From contig JARXAE010000023.1 in the NCBI GenBank assembly GCA_029866005.1, positions 122,074 to 186,073 on the forward strand: a stretch of 64,000 nt of DNA. Direction: 5' to 3'. Positions 16,933 through 25,598 of the stretch are shown one piece after another; positions within the stretch are counted from its first letter, which is position 1, and every line of letters starts with the position of its first letter. Made by a program: the position numbers and the translations under genes. This stretch comes from Fimbriimonas sp. (lineage in GTDB: Bacteria > Armatimonadota > Fimbriimonadia > Fimbriimonadales > Fimbriimonadaceae). The notes below the pieces were generated by a model that did not search any database, was not told where the DNA came from, and saw only the letters and a list, made by a program, of their open reading frames with translations.

Positions 16933-17820
16933 ATGGGAGCATTTTCGGGACCCCGAGACTGGGGCAAACTTCTTACGGCAATGGTGACCCCGTTCGGCGC
17001 GAACGGCGGAGTAAATTTTTCGGAAGCGCGTCGAATCGCTGCCTACCTAGTTGATGTCCAGAAAAACGACGGACTCGTTGTCAACGGCACCACTGGCGAA
17101 TCTCCAACCCTTTCTGAAGAAGAGAAATTGCAGCTCCTAACCGAGGTTCTTGATGAAGTCGGCGACCGAGCCGCAGTTGTTTTTGGCGCCGGTTCTAACG
17201 ACACCGCCGACTCGGTCTACTGCACCAAAAAGGCAACCGAACTCGGTGCTCACGGAATCATGATCGTTAACCCGTATTACAACAAGCCGGGGCAACGAGG
17301 TTTGGTGGCACATTTTAAGGCTTGCGCCGAGGCGACTTCCCTTCCCGTCCTCGTCTACAACATCATCCCCCGCTCGGCGATTAACCTGGAAACGCCCTAT
17401 CTCCTAGAACTTGCCAAGATTCCGAACATTGTCGGCGTCAAGGAAGCAAGCGGCTCGGTTCCCCAGATTAGCGATGTCTGCGGCTCCGCTCCGGAAGGTT
17501 TCCGGGTTTATTGCGGAGACGATGCGCTTACGCTTTCGACTCTGGCACTTGGCGCGCATGGCGTGGTTAGCGTTGCTGGGCACGTTGTGGGTGCGCAGAT
17601 TAAGCAGATGATCGAACTGTTTCCGACCGACCCGGCGGGGGCCGCGAAGATTCATCACGAGATCATGCCCGTCATCAAAGCCTGCTTTGTAGCTCCGAAC
17701 CCGGTTCCGGTGAAGTGGATGCTCTCGCAGCGCGGCTTCGATTGCGAGTCAGTTCGATTGCCGCTTGTTCCGCTCGACGAAACGGAACTATCCGCAATCA
17801 AATCTGCGTTCAATGGGTAA
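16933..17820 (+). CDS. dapA: 4-hydroxy-tetrahydrodipicolinate synthase
   Basis: Condenses pyruvate with aspartate semialdehyde in lysine/diaminopimelate synthesis. 295 residues of a TIM barrel: AMVTPFGANGGVNFSEARRI, VNGTTGESPTLSEEEKLQLL (the GTTGE motif), MIVNPYYNKPGQRGLVAHFK with the Tyr pair, and IVGVKEASGS with the Schiff-base Lys at ~170. The ATG at 16933 lies 48 bp after cmk. Confidence 0.97.
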   Translation: MGAFSGPRDWGKLLTAMVTPFGANGGVNFSEARRIAAYLVDVQKNDGLVVNGTTGESPTLSEEEKLQLLTEVLDEVGDRAAVVFGAGSNDTADSVYCTKKATELGAHGIMIVNPYYNKPGQRGLVAHFKACAEATSLPVLVYNIIPRSAINLETPYLLELAKIPNIVGVKEASGSVPQISDVCGSAPEGFRVYCGDDALTLSTLALGAHGVVSVAGHVVGAQIKQMIELFPTDPAGAAKIHHEIMPVIKACFVAPNPVPVKWMLSQRGFDCESVRLPLVPLDETELSAIKSAFNG

Positions 17821-17826
17821 AACCCG

Positions 17827-18594
17827 ATGATGCTTCGCCGCACCCTTGTCGCTTTCAGTTTCTGCCTAGCGGCAGGGGCGTGCCAGGCGTACCCGGCGTT
17901 TTATGACGTTCTGGTAAAGCAGTACGGCTTCGCCACAGACTCAGCCGCAGCCAAGGCAAAGTGTCAAGTTTGTCACGATGGCAAACCTCCTAAACTCAAC
18001 CTGTTTGGGAAGCAAGTGAAACCCGTACTCCCTGAGGACTATGTGCTGACCGCGGCAACCCTAGAGAAAGTCGCCTCGGCGGATGCGGATGATGATGGAG
18101 TTTCAAACGGCGATGAACTGAAATCAGGACGACTCCCGGCAGTCAAAGATGCTCCTTCAATTCCCGGACCCTCCACTGGCGCGCCCGAAGAGTCCCAAGG
18201 AGAGTTGGTTCCCAAGCACTCGTTCCACCCCGCGATGGCCCACTTCCCACTCGCGCTGTGGGCAGTGGCTGCCTTCTTCGAACTATTCGGCCGATACCGC
18301 AAGCAAAAGCCTTACCACGATGTTGCCATCGCAAATCTTGGCCTTGGCCTCGTGGCATCCATCGTTACCATCGGAACCGGCATTGCCGCCATGCTCCGAC
18401 TTGGCTACTGGCCACTCACGGCAAACCCCATGATTCTCCACCTCGCTCTCGCGAGCGGAAGCACTGTTCTTGCCCTCGGGGCATGGTCTCAACGCAAGAA
18501 GGAGGGACTCGGGTTCCTCCTTCTGCTGTGCCTCAGCGCTGGTTCAGTCCTCCTCGCTGGGCATTTCGGCGGAGACATGGTTTTTGGTCAATAA
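17827..18594 (+). CDS. Cytochrome-c-like motif plus DUF2231 membrane domain
   Basis: 255 residues. A signal peptide (MMLRRTLVAFSFCLAAGACQA) is followed by a single CQVCH haem-binding motif near residue 40, then a Ca-binding-like loop DADDDGVSNGDEL (~79-91). After a Pro/Ser-rich linker, HPAMAHFPLALWAVAAFFEL starts a four-helix DUF2231 membrane domain. An exported electron-carrier or sensor attached to the membrane is inferred. The order 'haem motif, EF-like loop, DUF2231' in one chain is unusual. The CQVC region might instead be a haem-less pseudo-motif. Confidence 0.75.
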   Translation: MMLRRTLVAFSFCLAAGACQAYPAFYDVLVKQYGFATDSAAAKAKCQVCHDGKPPKLNLFGKQVKPVLPEDYVLTAATLEKVASADADDDGVSNGDELKSGRLPAVKDAPSIPGPSTGAPEESQGELVPKHSFHPAMAHFPLALWAVAAFFELFGRYRKQKPYHDVAIANLGLGLVASIVTIGTGIAAMLRLGYWPLTANPMILHLALASGSTVLALGAWSQRKKEGLGFLLLLCLSAGSVLLAGHFGGDMVFGQ

Positions 18595-18650
18595 TTTGGA
18601 ACACAACCACCCCTTTCTGAGTTAATATTACTATGCAGGCTGTGTAGCCA

Positions 18651-18785
18651 GCGCCGAGTTCCGCCTTTCAAAAAGCGGGAACGGGGGACCCATAACTTGG
18701 GGTGAATTCTTGGGAAACCGAGGAAGGGACGCTCTTGGCCCTAACCCGTCAGCTAACCCCGTAGGCGAACGAGAGATGTAGAGCG
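18651..18785 (+). ncRNA. c-di-AMP (ydaO/yuaA-type) riboswitch
   Basis: Three blocks match the well-known ydaO-yuaA aptamer in order and spacing: GCGGGAACGGGGGACCCA (18675-18692), TTGGGGTGAAT (18697-18708) and ACCCGTCAGCTAACCCCGTA (18744-18763) followed by GGCG and GAGAG (18771-18775). This class binds c-di-AMP and usually switches expression off; targets are typically cell-wall enzymes and potassium transporters. The next plus-strand gene is the S9 peptidase at 19017, 240 bp further on. I see no obvious terminator or SD-sequestering platform in that interval, so the regulated gene is not certain. Boundaries are approximate. Confidence 0.88.
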
Positions 18786-19016
18786 CAAGCAATCATCCCC
18801 CGGCTCACAGTTTGGGACGCCATCGTGCGCCCCTTGCACCTCCTGGTCGGGGCTCTGGACATAGCTGTTCGGGGCCTCGGTTGTTTATCTTTGCCGGAGT
18901 TTTGCCACAGGTTCAGGGTTGATTGGTTCCAAACCTTCCGATTTGCACCGATTGATCGGTGCGGTCAGCTAACGAAAGAACTATCCATCCCGAAATAGGT
19001 TAAAATCGCGTAAACA
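18786..19016 (+). other. Leader region between riboswitch and S9 peptidase
   Basis: No convincing gene. A 50-codon reading frame from GTG at 18825 exists but has no RBS and no recognisable product. GCACCGA/TCGGTGC (18944-18961) can form a 7-bp hairpin without a T run. TTAAAAT ends 10 nt before the peptidase ATG and may be a separate -10 box. Confidence 0.4.
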
Positions 19017-21974
19017 ATGAACTCCGTTCTGATTCTCGCCAGCGTTCTTTGGACCCAGTCTTCCCCTGTTGCCAACCCGGTCGTAGCTCCCCGAGAGTTG
19101 TTTGCTTCCAGACCGACGGTCGCCCAGCCAGCCGCCACCCAAGCCGCCAAGAAGAAGATGCTCGACCACTCGGTTTATGACCAGTGGAAATCAATCCGGG
19201 GCACGACGATTTCAAACGATGGCAACTGGATCGCCTACGTCATTGCGGCGCAGGAAGGAGACATGGTGCTTGAGGTTCAGAACACGAACACCGGTGCCAA
19301 GTTCAGTGCACCGATTGGCCAGTCTTTGACACTCCCACAAGGCACGCCAGTGAACCCTCGGATCACGATTTCTGCAGATTCGAAGTTCCTCGTGGCAACC
19401 GTCAACCCCAAGTGGGAGGATTACAAGAAGGCTCGTAAGGACAAGGTCAAGCCAGCTGATCTTCCGAAGAACGGAATGCTGATTGTCGATCTCACCAAGT
19501 CCGAAGGCAAAGTCATGGAGAAGGTTTCGAGCTGGCAGATGGCACCCGAAGATCAGGGTTTCCTCCTCTACAAGCCTGAGGTCGCCCCAACGCCTCCGGC
19601 AGCACCCAACAAAGACGAGCCCGCGAAAGACGAAGCCAAGAAGGACGCCCCCAAGAAAAAGGCCGACCACAAGCCGGGCGAGACTTACACCCTTCGCGAG
19701 CTAGCAACCGGCAAAGAGTCCAAATGGGAGAACGTCGTTTCGGCAGTCTTCAGCAAGAACGGTGACAAACTCGCCCTTTCCATCAGCACAAAGGACGGGC
19801 TAGACGATGGCATCGTTGTCGTGGATCTGAAATCTGGAGCCAAGACTGACATCGTCAAAGGACTCGGCCGCTACCTTCGCATGGCGTTTGACGAGCAATC
19901 CGATCAAGTCGCCTTCGTCACCGACAAGGACGACTACGCTGCGAAACAGCCAACGAACAGCCTCTACCTGGCAACGATCGGCAAGGCTCCCAAGCTAGTC
20001 GCAAAACTCGGATCAAAGGAACTTCCAAAGGACACCATGCCCGCCGCCGGAGCACTTAGCTTTAGCAAATCGGGCAAGCGGCTACGATTCGGCGTCACCG
20101 CAAAACCAACCCCAGACATGGAGGTGAACGCCGATGAGGCCGTTTCGCTGGACGTTTGGCATTACAACGACGAACGGCTGCAAACGGTCCAACTCAACCA
20201 ACTTGCCGCAGATCGAGCACGCAGCTTTGACTTCCTCTACTCAATCGGAAATGACAAGCTGATCGAACTGGAAAACGACGCGTTTTCCAGCACCGCGTTC
20301 TCAACCGAATTCGATAACGACCTCGGGCTCTCAATCTCAAACAAGGCCTACCGAAAGCAGTCATCGTGGTCGACCGGCGCCCAAGACATCTACACAATCA
20401 ACCTCAAAACGGGCGAGCGAAAAGAACTCGTTAAGGGCACCGACGCCTCCCTCGTTCTGTCGCCCAAAGGCAAGTTCGGAGTCGGATTCGAGGAATCAAC
20501 CAAGAAGCTCGTCTCCTACGAACTAAGCACCAGAAAGAAGGTGGTGCTCAACGAAGACCTACCCCCAATCTGGGATGAACTCAACGACGTTCCGGCTCCG
20601 GCCGGGCAGATCGGCTTTGCAGGTTGGACCAAAGACGAAGCTCGTATTCTGGTTTATGACGCCTTCGATATTTGGGCGGTTGACCCAAGCGGTAAAGCCA
20701 AGCCAGAGAACATCACCGGTGGGTTTGGTCGCATGCGCTCCCTCCGCTTCCGACGGCTCGGTCTAGATCCCGAAGAGGTTTATGTGGACCTGTCTAAGCC
20801 GATGCTGCTCAGCGCGGTGGATACCGATTCGCTAGACGCCGGCTACTACAAGCTCGAGCCAGGCAAGGCTCCTGAGAAAATTTTGATGGAGGCTGCTCAA
20901 TTCGGCGGCGCAGCCGGACTTCGCGGCGTCGTCCAGAGCTCGGTCTCAAAGGCCAAGAACTCCGAAAAGGTGTTCTTTACCCGCCAGACCTTCCGAGAGT
21001 TCCCGGATCTGATGGTCGCCGATTCTGCTTGGACATTCGCTAACCGGAAGCGGATCACTGACGCCAACCCGCAGCAGAAGGAATACTCATGGGGCAACGC
21101 CGAGCACATCACCTATCGATCCAACGATGGCGATGAACTCAAGGGAATTCTTTACACTCCTGATAATGTGGACTACATCAAGAAGCACCCGATGATCGTG
21201 TACTTCTATGAGCGAGATTCTGAGCTCCTTCACAGCTATCGCACCCCCGCCCCAAGCGCTTCGACCATTAATATCCCTCTCTTTGTGAGCCAGGGCTATG
21301 TCGTCCTCGTCCCGGACATCAAGTACAAAACGGGCTATCCGGGCGAGAGCGCGGTGAACTCAATTCTCCCCGGGACGCAAGAAGTGCTTCGCCGAGGCTT
21401 TGTTGACCCCAAACGGGTTGGCATCCAAGGCCAAAGCTGGGGCGGCTACCAAGTCGCCTACCTGGTCACCGAGACCGACATGTTCGCAGCCGGCTGTGCC
21501 GGAGCTCCGGTGAGCAACATGCTCAGCGCATACGGAGGAATTCGAGGCGAATCAGGCGTTGTCCGTCAAGGTCAGTACGAGTTTGGGCAGAGCCGAATCG
21601 GCGAATCCATCTGGGAGTCACCCCTCCGTTACCTCGAAAACTCGCCTCTCATCCACGCTGATAAGGTCAAGACTCCGCTCTTGATGATGGCGAACGATAA
21701 GGACGGAGCGGTGCCCTGGCAACAAGGCATCGAGTACTTCACCGCCCTGCGCCGACTCGATAAGCGAGCTTGGATGCTGAACTACAACGGTGAAGCCCAC
21801 AACCTCGTCGAGCGCCGAAACCGAAAGGACTTCAGTGTTCGCTTGTCGCAGTTCTTCGATTATTATCTGAACTCGGGACCGCTTCCGGTCTGGATGGCGG
21901 AAGGGATTCCAGCACTCAAGAAGGGCCGAACGATGGGAACTGAGCCCGTCGGAGAGAAGAAGCCGGGCGGCTAG
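19017..21974 (+). CDS. S9-family (prolyl oligopeptidase-like) serine peptidase
   Basis: 985 residues, exported (hydrophobic MNSVLILASVLWTQSSPVAN start). Residues ~50-640 form a WD-like beta-propeller that gates substrate access; the C-terminal ~270 residues are an alpha/beta-hydrolase. Catalytic triad by pattern: Ser807 in GIQGQSWGGYQ, Asp894 or Asp896 in MANDKDGAVP, and His928 in GEAHNL. A Lys/Glu/Pro-rich insertion lies at ~190-220 (PAAPNKDEPAKDEAKKDAPK). Peptide or acylpeptide hydrolysis is expected. A c-di-AMP riboswitch lies upstream. Confidence 0.9.
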   Translation: MNSVLILASVLWTQSSPVANPVVAPRELFASRPTVAQPAATQAAKKKMLDHSVYDQWKSIRGTTISNDGNWIAYVIAAQEGDMVLEVQNTNTGAKFSAPIGQSLTLPQGTPVNPRITISADSKFLVATVNPKWEDYKKARKDKVKPADLPKNGMLIVDLTKSEGKVMEKVSSWQMAPEDQGFLLYKPEVAPTPPAAPNKDEPAKDEAKKDAPKKKADHKPGETYTLRELATGKESKWENVVSAVFSKNGDKLALSISTKDGLDDGIVVVDLKSGAKTDIVKGLGRYLRMAFDEQSDQVAFVTDKDDYAAKQPTNSLYLATIGKAPKLVAKLGSKELPKDTMPAAGALSFSKSGKRLRFGVTAKPTPDMEVNADEAVSLDVWHYNDERLQTVQLNQLAADRARSFDFLYSIGNDKLIELENDAFSSTAFSTEFDNDLGLSISNKAYRKQSSWSTGAQDIYTINLKTGERKELVKGTDASLVLSPKGKFGVGFEESTKKLVSYELSTRKKVVLNEDLPPIWDELNDVPAPAGQIGFAGWTKDEARILVYDAFDIWAVDPSGKAKPENITGGFGRMRSLRFRRLGLDPEEVYVDLSKPMLLSAVDTDSLDAGYYKLEPGKAPEKILMEAAQFGGAAGLRGVVQSSVSKAKNSEKVFFTRQTFREFPDLMVADSAWTFANRKRITDANPQQKEYSWGNAEHITYRSNDGDELKGILYTPDNVDYIKKHPMIVYFYERDSELLHSYRTPAPSASTINIPLFVSQGYVVLVPDIKYKTGYPGESAVNSILPGTQEVLRRGFVDPKRVGIQGQSWGGYQVAYLVTETDMFAAGCAGAPVSNMLSAYGGIRGESGVVRQGQYEFGQSRIGESIWESPLRYLENSPLIHADKVKTPLLMMANDKDGAVPWQQGIEYFTALRRLDKRAWMLNYNGEAHNLVERRNRKDFSVRLSQFFDYYLNSGPLPVWMAEGIPALKKGRTMGTEPVGEKKPGG

Positions 21975-21975
21975 G

Positions 21976-21987
21976 TATCCTACGATC
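21976..21987 (+). promoter_or_regulatory. Leaderless-type -10 box of the ferredoxin gene
   Basis: TATCCT at 21976-21981, 6 nt, then ATG at 21988; no SD sequence. Confidence 0.5.
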
Positions 21988-22308
21988 ATGCACAAAATCT
22001 CCGCTGTTGGCTTCGACGAAATCTCCTGTGAGGAAGGCACAAAGCTCGTTCTCGCACTTGAAAATGGCGGAGTAGACGTCTCGCACCGCTGCGGCGGAAA
22101 CGCTCGCTGCACCACCTGCCGAGTCAAGTTCCTCAGCGAGGAGCCGCCGATGGGGGACGCCGAAAAGGATTGTTTGGAAGAGGATGGCGTTCTCGGCGAA
22201 TTCCGCCTGAGCTGCCAGATCCGAGTCGACCGAGACATGTCCGTCGAAGTCCTTCAACCCGTCAGCACCGCCACCTGGGACAACCCAGGCGGCGATGTCG
22301 AAGCCTGA
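21988..22308 (+). CDS. Plant-type 2Fe-2S ferredoxin
   Basis: 106 residues; a one-electron carrier. Four cluster ligands follow the plant/adrenodoxin pattern: Cys35, Cys41, Cys44 (CGGNARCTTC) and Cys76 (RLSCQIRV). The short C-terminal VSTATWDNPGGDVEA tail is unremarkable. The gene overlaps the next one by 14 bp. The redox partner cannot be told from context. Confidence 0.92.
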   Translation: MHKISAVGFDEISCEEGTKLVLALENGGVDVSHRCGGNARCTTCRVKFLSEEPPMGDAEKDCLEEDGVLGEFRLSCQIRVDRDMSVEVLQPVSTATWDNPGGDVEA

Positions 22309-22783
22309 TTTGCTTAAGCTTCTGGAACATTCATACTCGGAATCTGAGCGTGTCACATTGAAACTTCGTCACCGGGAGGTGAAGTCGAGACTTTGGCGCG
22401 AGCTTCGTCCGCGAGGATTTGCCAACGTAACTGACACCACTTATGCCGAGGAATACGATGGTGCACGCTATTTCGTGCACCTTCACAAGTTTAGCGGTGC
22501 AACGCATTTTCGTATCCATTGCGGAATAGAACCTCTGCAGAAGGACTGGAAAGTGCCAGTCCTCAACGGTCCCAGCTCGGATTCGTGGCTCACATACGAC
22601 GAGAGAATCGACCTTCTCGGCTACGGTTTGGATCCTGAGTCGGTGGCTTCTTGCCTCTCGGGAATGCTCCTCTTCATTGATGAAGTCTATTCACCATGGA
22701 GAAATGCTCCCGACAGTCGAGCAGAACTCGCTAAAGTGATCGCCTGGAACGCTCAGCGTTCCGAAAACAAGAAGATGGACTGA
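22295..22783 (+). CDS. Conserved-looking protein, function unknown
   Basis: 162 residues with no signal peptide or membrane segment, overlapping the ferredoxin 3' end. Features: a charged N-terminal helix (VTLKLRHREVKSRLWRELRP), an aromatic-rich middle (EEYDGARYFVHLHKFSGATH) and a C-terminal helix ending in Lys-rich residues. The layout 'F-x-R-L-R-x-x-GF ... V-x-L-x-K' is loosely like DUF4304 proteins, but I cannot claim that family. Confidence 0.7.
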   Translation: MSKPDLLKLLEHSYSESERVTLKLRHREVKSRLWRELRPRGFANVTDTTYAEEYDGARYFVHLHKFSGATHFRIHCGIEPLQKDWKVPVLNGPSSDSWLTYDERIDLLGYGLDPESVASCLSGMLLFIDEVYSPWRNAPDSRAELAKVIAWNAQRSENKKMD

Positions 22784-22845
22784 GCCGGTCGGTAATGGCA
22801 AGCCGGCTGTCCTAGGGGACAACCGGGTATCCTCGTAGGTTCAAA

Positions 22846-24651
22846 ATGAGCTTCAGACCGCGCACACACACCTGCGGAGAGCTTCGCGCTACAAACGCGG
22901 GCGAGACCGTTACTCTTAATGGCTGGATCCACCGGGTCCGGGACCTGGGGGGGCTTTGGTTTGCGGATATTCGGGATCGCAATGGGCTTGTGCAGATTGC
23001 GCTGGACCCGGAGAAGTTTGCGAATCGGGCGGAGATTCGCCCCGAGTGCTGTTTGGAAGTCACCGGCGTGGTGACGCTGCGGGACGAGAAGACGAAGAAC
23101 GCGGAGATGCCGACGGGCGAAATCGAGGTTGTTTTGACTTCGTACACCTTGCTTAGCCCAGCGAAGCCGTTGCCCTTCCCGGTCTCCGATGAAGCTCAGA
23201 TGGCTTCGGTTTCGGAAGAGCTTCGTTTGAAGCACCGCTATTTGGACCTTCGGCGTTCGTATATGTATCGCTCGCTTGCGATGCGGTCTTCCGCGAATCA
23301 GCGGTTGCGGAACTTCCTTTCGGCTCGCGGTTTCCTGGAAGTTGAGACGCCGATTATCACCAAGTCGACTCCGGAAGGCGCGCGAGACTATTTGGTCCCT
23401 TACCGACAGGAAGCTGGCTTGTGGTACGCACTGCCTCAGTCGCCTCAGCAGTACAAGCAACTATTGATGGTCAGCGGGGTTGAGCGGTATTTCCAGATCG
23501 CGCGCTGCTTCCGAGACGAGTCTTCCCGGGCGGACAGACAACCCGAATTCACCCAGCTCGACATCGAAATGTCGTTCATCACCGAGGAAGATATCCTTAC
23601 GTTGAACCAGGAAATGGTTCGCGAGGTGGTGAATGGGTTGATCTCGGAGTTTAACTTGGACAAGGAGCCGGTTGGCGATTTCCCGCGGATGACCTACGCT
23701 GAGGCGATGTCGCTTTACGGGTGCGACAAGCCGGATATCCGCTTTGGGCTGGAGCTTTTTGATGTCACTTCGATCGTTTCAGGTTCGGAGTTTGGGGTTT
23801 TCCAGAACACTATTGAAGCGGGCGGCGTCATTCGTGGCGTGCGCTTTCCGGGCGGAGCCGGACTCTCCCGAAAGGAAGTCGGAGTCTTGGAGGACTTCTC
23901 GCGCGAGTTTGGCGCGAAGGGCATGGCGTCGATTTCGTTCATCGCCGAAGGCGAGGGCGTGGCTCTGCCTGGCGGACTGATTGCCAAATCGTCGATCACC
24001 AAGTTCTTTACTCCGGAGCAGTTACAGGCGATTGCTGATGCTGGGAAGGCGGAGGCGGGAGACTTGTTCTGCTTCATTGCCGACGGTTACGAGGCCGGGA
24101 ACAACGTTCTTTATCGTTTGCGATTGGAGATCGGAGATCGCTGTGGACTTAGAGACCCTCGAAAGCTCGCCTACATGTGGGTCACCGACTTCCCTCTCTT
24201 CGAGTGGGATGCCGACGGCCAGCGATGGTCAGCCATGCACCACCCGTTCACGGCACCGAAGACCGAAGACATCCCGTTGCTCGCCGAGACTCCCGGTAAA
24301 GCCCGAGCCCAGGCGTACGACATGGTTTGCAACGGTAGCGAGTGCGGCGGCGGTTCGATCCGAATCAACCAAAGCGACCTCCAAGCCCAAATGTTCGGCC
24401 TCCTCGGCATCGACGCGGCAACCCAAGAAGAACGGTTTGGACACCTGCTCGAAGCCTTTAGCTACGGCGCCCCACCCCACGGCGGAATCGCATGGGGCAT
24501 GGACCGCCTCATCATGCTCCTTGCGGACACCGAGAACATCCGCGAAGTCATCGCCTTCCCGAAGACGGGACCGGGCATGGACCCGCTGATGAACGCTCCG
24601 AGCACGATTGACTCACAGCAGTGGGCCGAGTTGGGCTTGAAACGAGGCTGA
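22846..24651 (+). CDS. aspS: Aspartyl-tRNA synthetase
   Basis: Charges tRNA-Asp. 601 residues of the bacterial type: N-terminal OB-fold (TLNGWIHRVRDLGGLWFADI), class II motif 2 around RCFRDESSRADRQPEFTQLD, the bacterial GAD insertion (~290-410), and motif 3 PPHGGIAWGMDRLIMLLADT. The residue in RDLGG is Leu, as in E. coli AspRS, where non-discriminating enzymes such as that of Pseudomonas have His; this hints at a discriminating enzyme but is not proof. TATCCT occurs 12 nt before the ATG. Confidence 0.97.
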   Translation: MSFRPRTHTCGELRATNAGETVTLNGWIHRVRDLGGLWFADIRDRNGLVQIALDPEKFANRAEIRPECCLEVTGVVTLRDEKTKNAEMPTGEIEVVLTSYTLLSPAKPLPFPVSDEAQMASVSEELRLKHRYLDLRRSYMYRSLAMRSSANQRLRNFLSARGFLEVETPIITKSTPEGARDYLVPYRQEAGLWYALPQSPQQYKQLLMVSGVERYFQIARCFRDESSRADRQPEFTQLDIEMSFITEEDILTLNQEMVREVVNGLISEFNLDKEPVGDFPRMTYAEAMSLYGCDKPDIRFGLELFDVTSIVSGSEFGVFQNTIEAGGVIRGVRFPGGAGLSRKEVGVLEDFSREFGAKGMASISFIAEGEGVALPGGLIAKSSITKFFTPEQLQAIADAGKAEAGDLFCFIADGYEAGNNVLYRLRLEIGDRCGLRDPRKLAYMWVTDFPLFEWDADGQRWSAMHHPFTAPKTEDIPLLAETPGKARAQAYDMVCNGSECGGGSIRINQSDLQAQMFGLLGIDAATQEERFGHLLEAFSYGAPPHGGIAWGMDRLIMLLADTENIREVIAFPKTGPGMDPLMNAPSTIDSQQWAELGLKRG

Positions 24652-24666
24652 CGCCAGACATCCAGG

Positions 24667-24702
24667 CACAAAAATTCCCCGAACGAGTCGGGGCATTTTG
24701 TG
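24667..24702. terminator. Bidirectional terminator between aspS and mqnD
   Basis: CCCCGA (24677-24682) and TCGGGG (24688-24693) with an A/T-rich outer extension (CACAAAAATT / CATTTTGTG). It serves both convergent genes. Confidence 0.85.
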
Positions 24703-25560
24703 TTAGTCCACTACTTCGACTTCAACCGCCGGAACCATGCCGATTCGGGCACCTTCGGCGAGCAGCAATCGGATCGCCTTCACGCCTTCCTCGCCCATGT
24801 CGCGGGTTCGCTCATTGACGTACATGCCGACGAACTTGTCCGAGGTTCCCTCATCCATTCCGCGAGCGTACTGAAGCGCGTGGCCCAGCGCATTCTGGCG
24901 ATTCTGCAACCCGGCCTCGATAGACTCTCGCATACATCGTGAGACTTCAATGACCGCGTCGTGACCCAGATCCTTTCGGACAACGTTCACGCCAAGCGGC
25001 AATGGGAGACCAGTCTTCTTGCGCCACCACATTCCCATGTTGGCAATCTCAAAAAGCCCTTCTTCGCTGTAAGTCAGTTGGCTCTCATGAATGATCAACC
25101 CTGCCTTGTAATCCCCTCGCTGAACTGCTGGAACGATCTCATCGAAAGGGACGACTTCAAATTTCAGATTTGCATTGGTGCCAAAGGTGTCTTCGAAGAA
25201 CAAGTTCAGCTCGAGAAACGCGGAGGTTAGCTTGCCGGGAACCGCGATCGTGATCTCTTCCAACGAAGCAACCGAAATGGGAGTTGCCGCAACCACCATC
25301 GGACCGTAACCATCGCCAAACGAGCCGCCGTGCCGAAGCAGAGCGTACTTGTCCGCCACGTACGCAAACGCATGAACCGAAATCGCGGTGGACTCAAGCT
25401 TGCCCTCCATCGCCCAATCGTTCAGAGTTTGGATATCCCTCAGGATGTGCTCGAACTGAAAATCGGACTTGACGGTGCCGGATGCGAGGCCCCAAAACAT
25501 GAAGGCGTCGTCGGAATCGGGCGAGTGGCCGAGGCGAATCGTTTGCGCGGCGGTAGTCAC
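24703..25560 (-). CDS. mqnD: 1,4-dihydroxy-6-naphthoate synthase (futalosine pathway)
   Basis: Converts cyclic dehypoxanthine futalosine to 1,4-dihydroxy-6-naphthoate in the alternative menaquinone route. 285 residues of a periplasmic-binding-protein-like fold: IRLGHSPDSDDAFMFWGLAS at the N-terminus is the MqnD hallmark, followed by AISVHAFAYVADKYALLRHG, IAVPGKLTSAFLELNLFFED and GLIIHESQLTYSEEGLFEIA. GTG start; no SD. It implies a menaquinone-based respiratory chain made without the classical Men pathway. Confidence 0.93.
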   Translation of the reverse strand: MTTAAQTIRLGHSPDSDDAFMFWGLASGTVKSDFQFEHILRDIQTLNDWAMEGKLESTAISVHAFAYVADKYALLRHGGSFGDGYGPMVVAATPISVASLEEITIAVPGKLTSAFLELNLFFEDTFGTNANLKFEVVPFDEIVPAVQRGDYKAGLIIHESQLTYSEEGLFEIANMGMWWRKKTGLPLPLGVNVVRKDLGHDAVIEVSRCMRESIEAGLQNRQNALGHALQYARGMDEGTSDKFVGMYVNERTRDMGEEGVKAIRLLLAEGARIGMVPAVEVEVVD

Positions 25561-25598
25561 ATGTATAGTCTACGTTCCCAACCGCGCTAAAATAGCGT
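25561..25598. promoter_or_regulatory. Back-to-back leaderless-type promoters of mqnD and the nuclease gene
   Basis: The 38-bp spacer holds TAGACT on the minus strand (25567-25572), 6 nt before the mqnD GTG, and TAAAAT on the plus strand (25588-25593), 5 nt before the GTG at 25599. Neither gene has an SD sequence. Confidence 0.55.

Noticed and set aside
18825..18995. 50-codon frame from GTG downstream of the c-di-AMP riboswitch
   Set aside because: No RBS, no recognisable product, and no conservation data.
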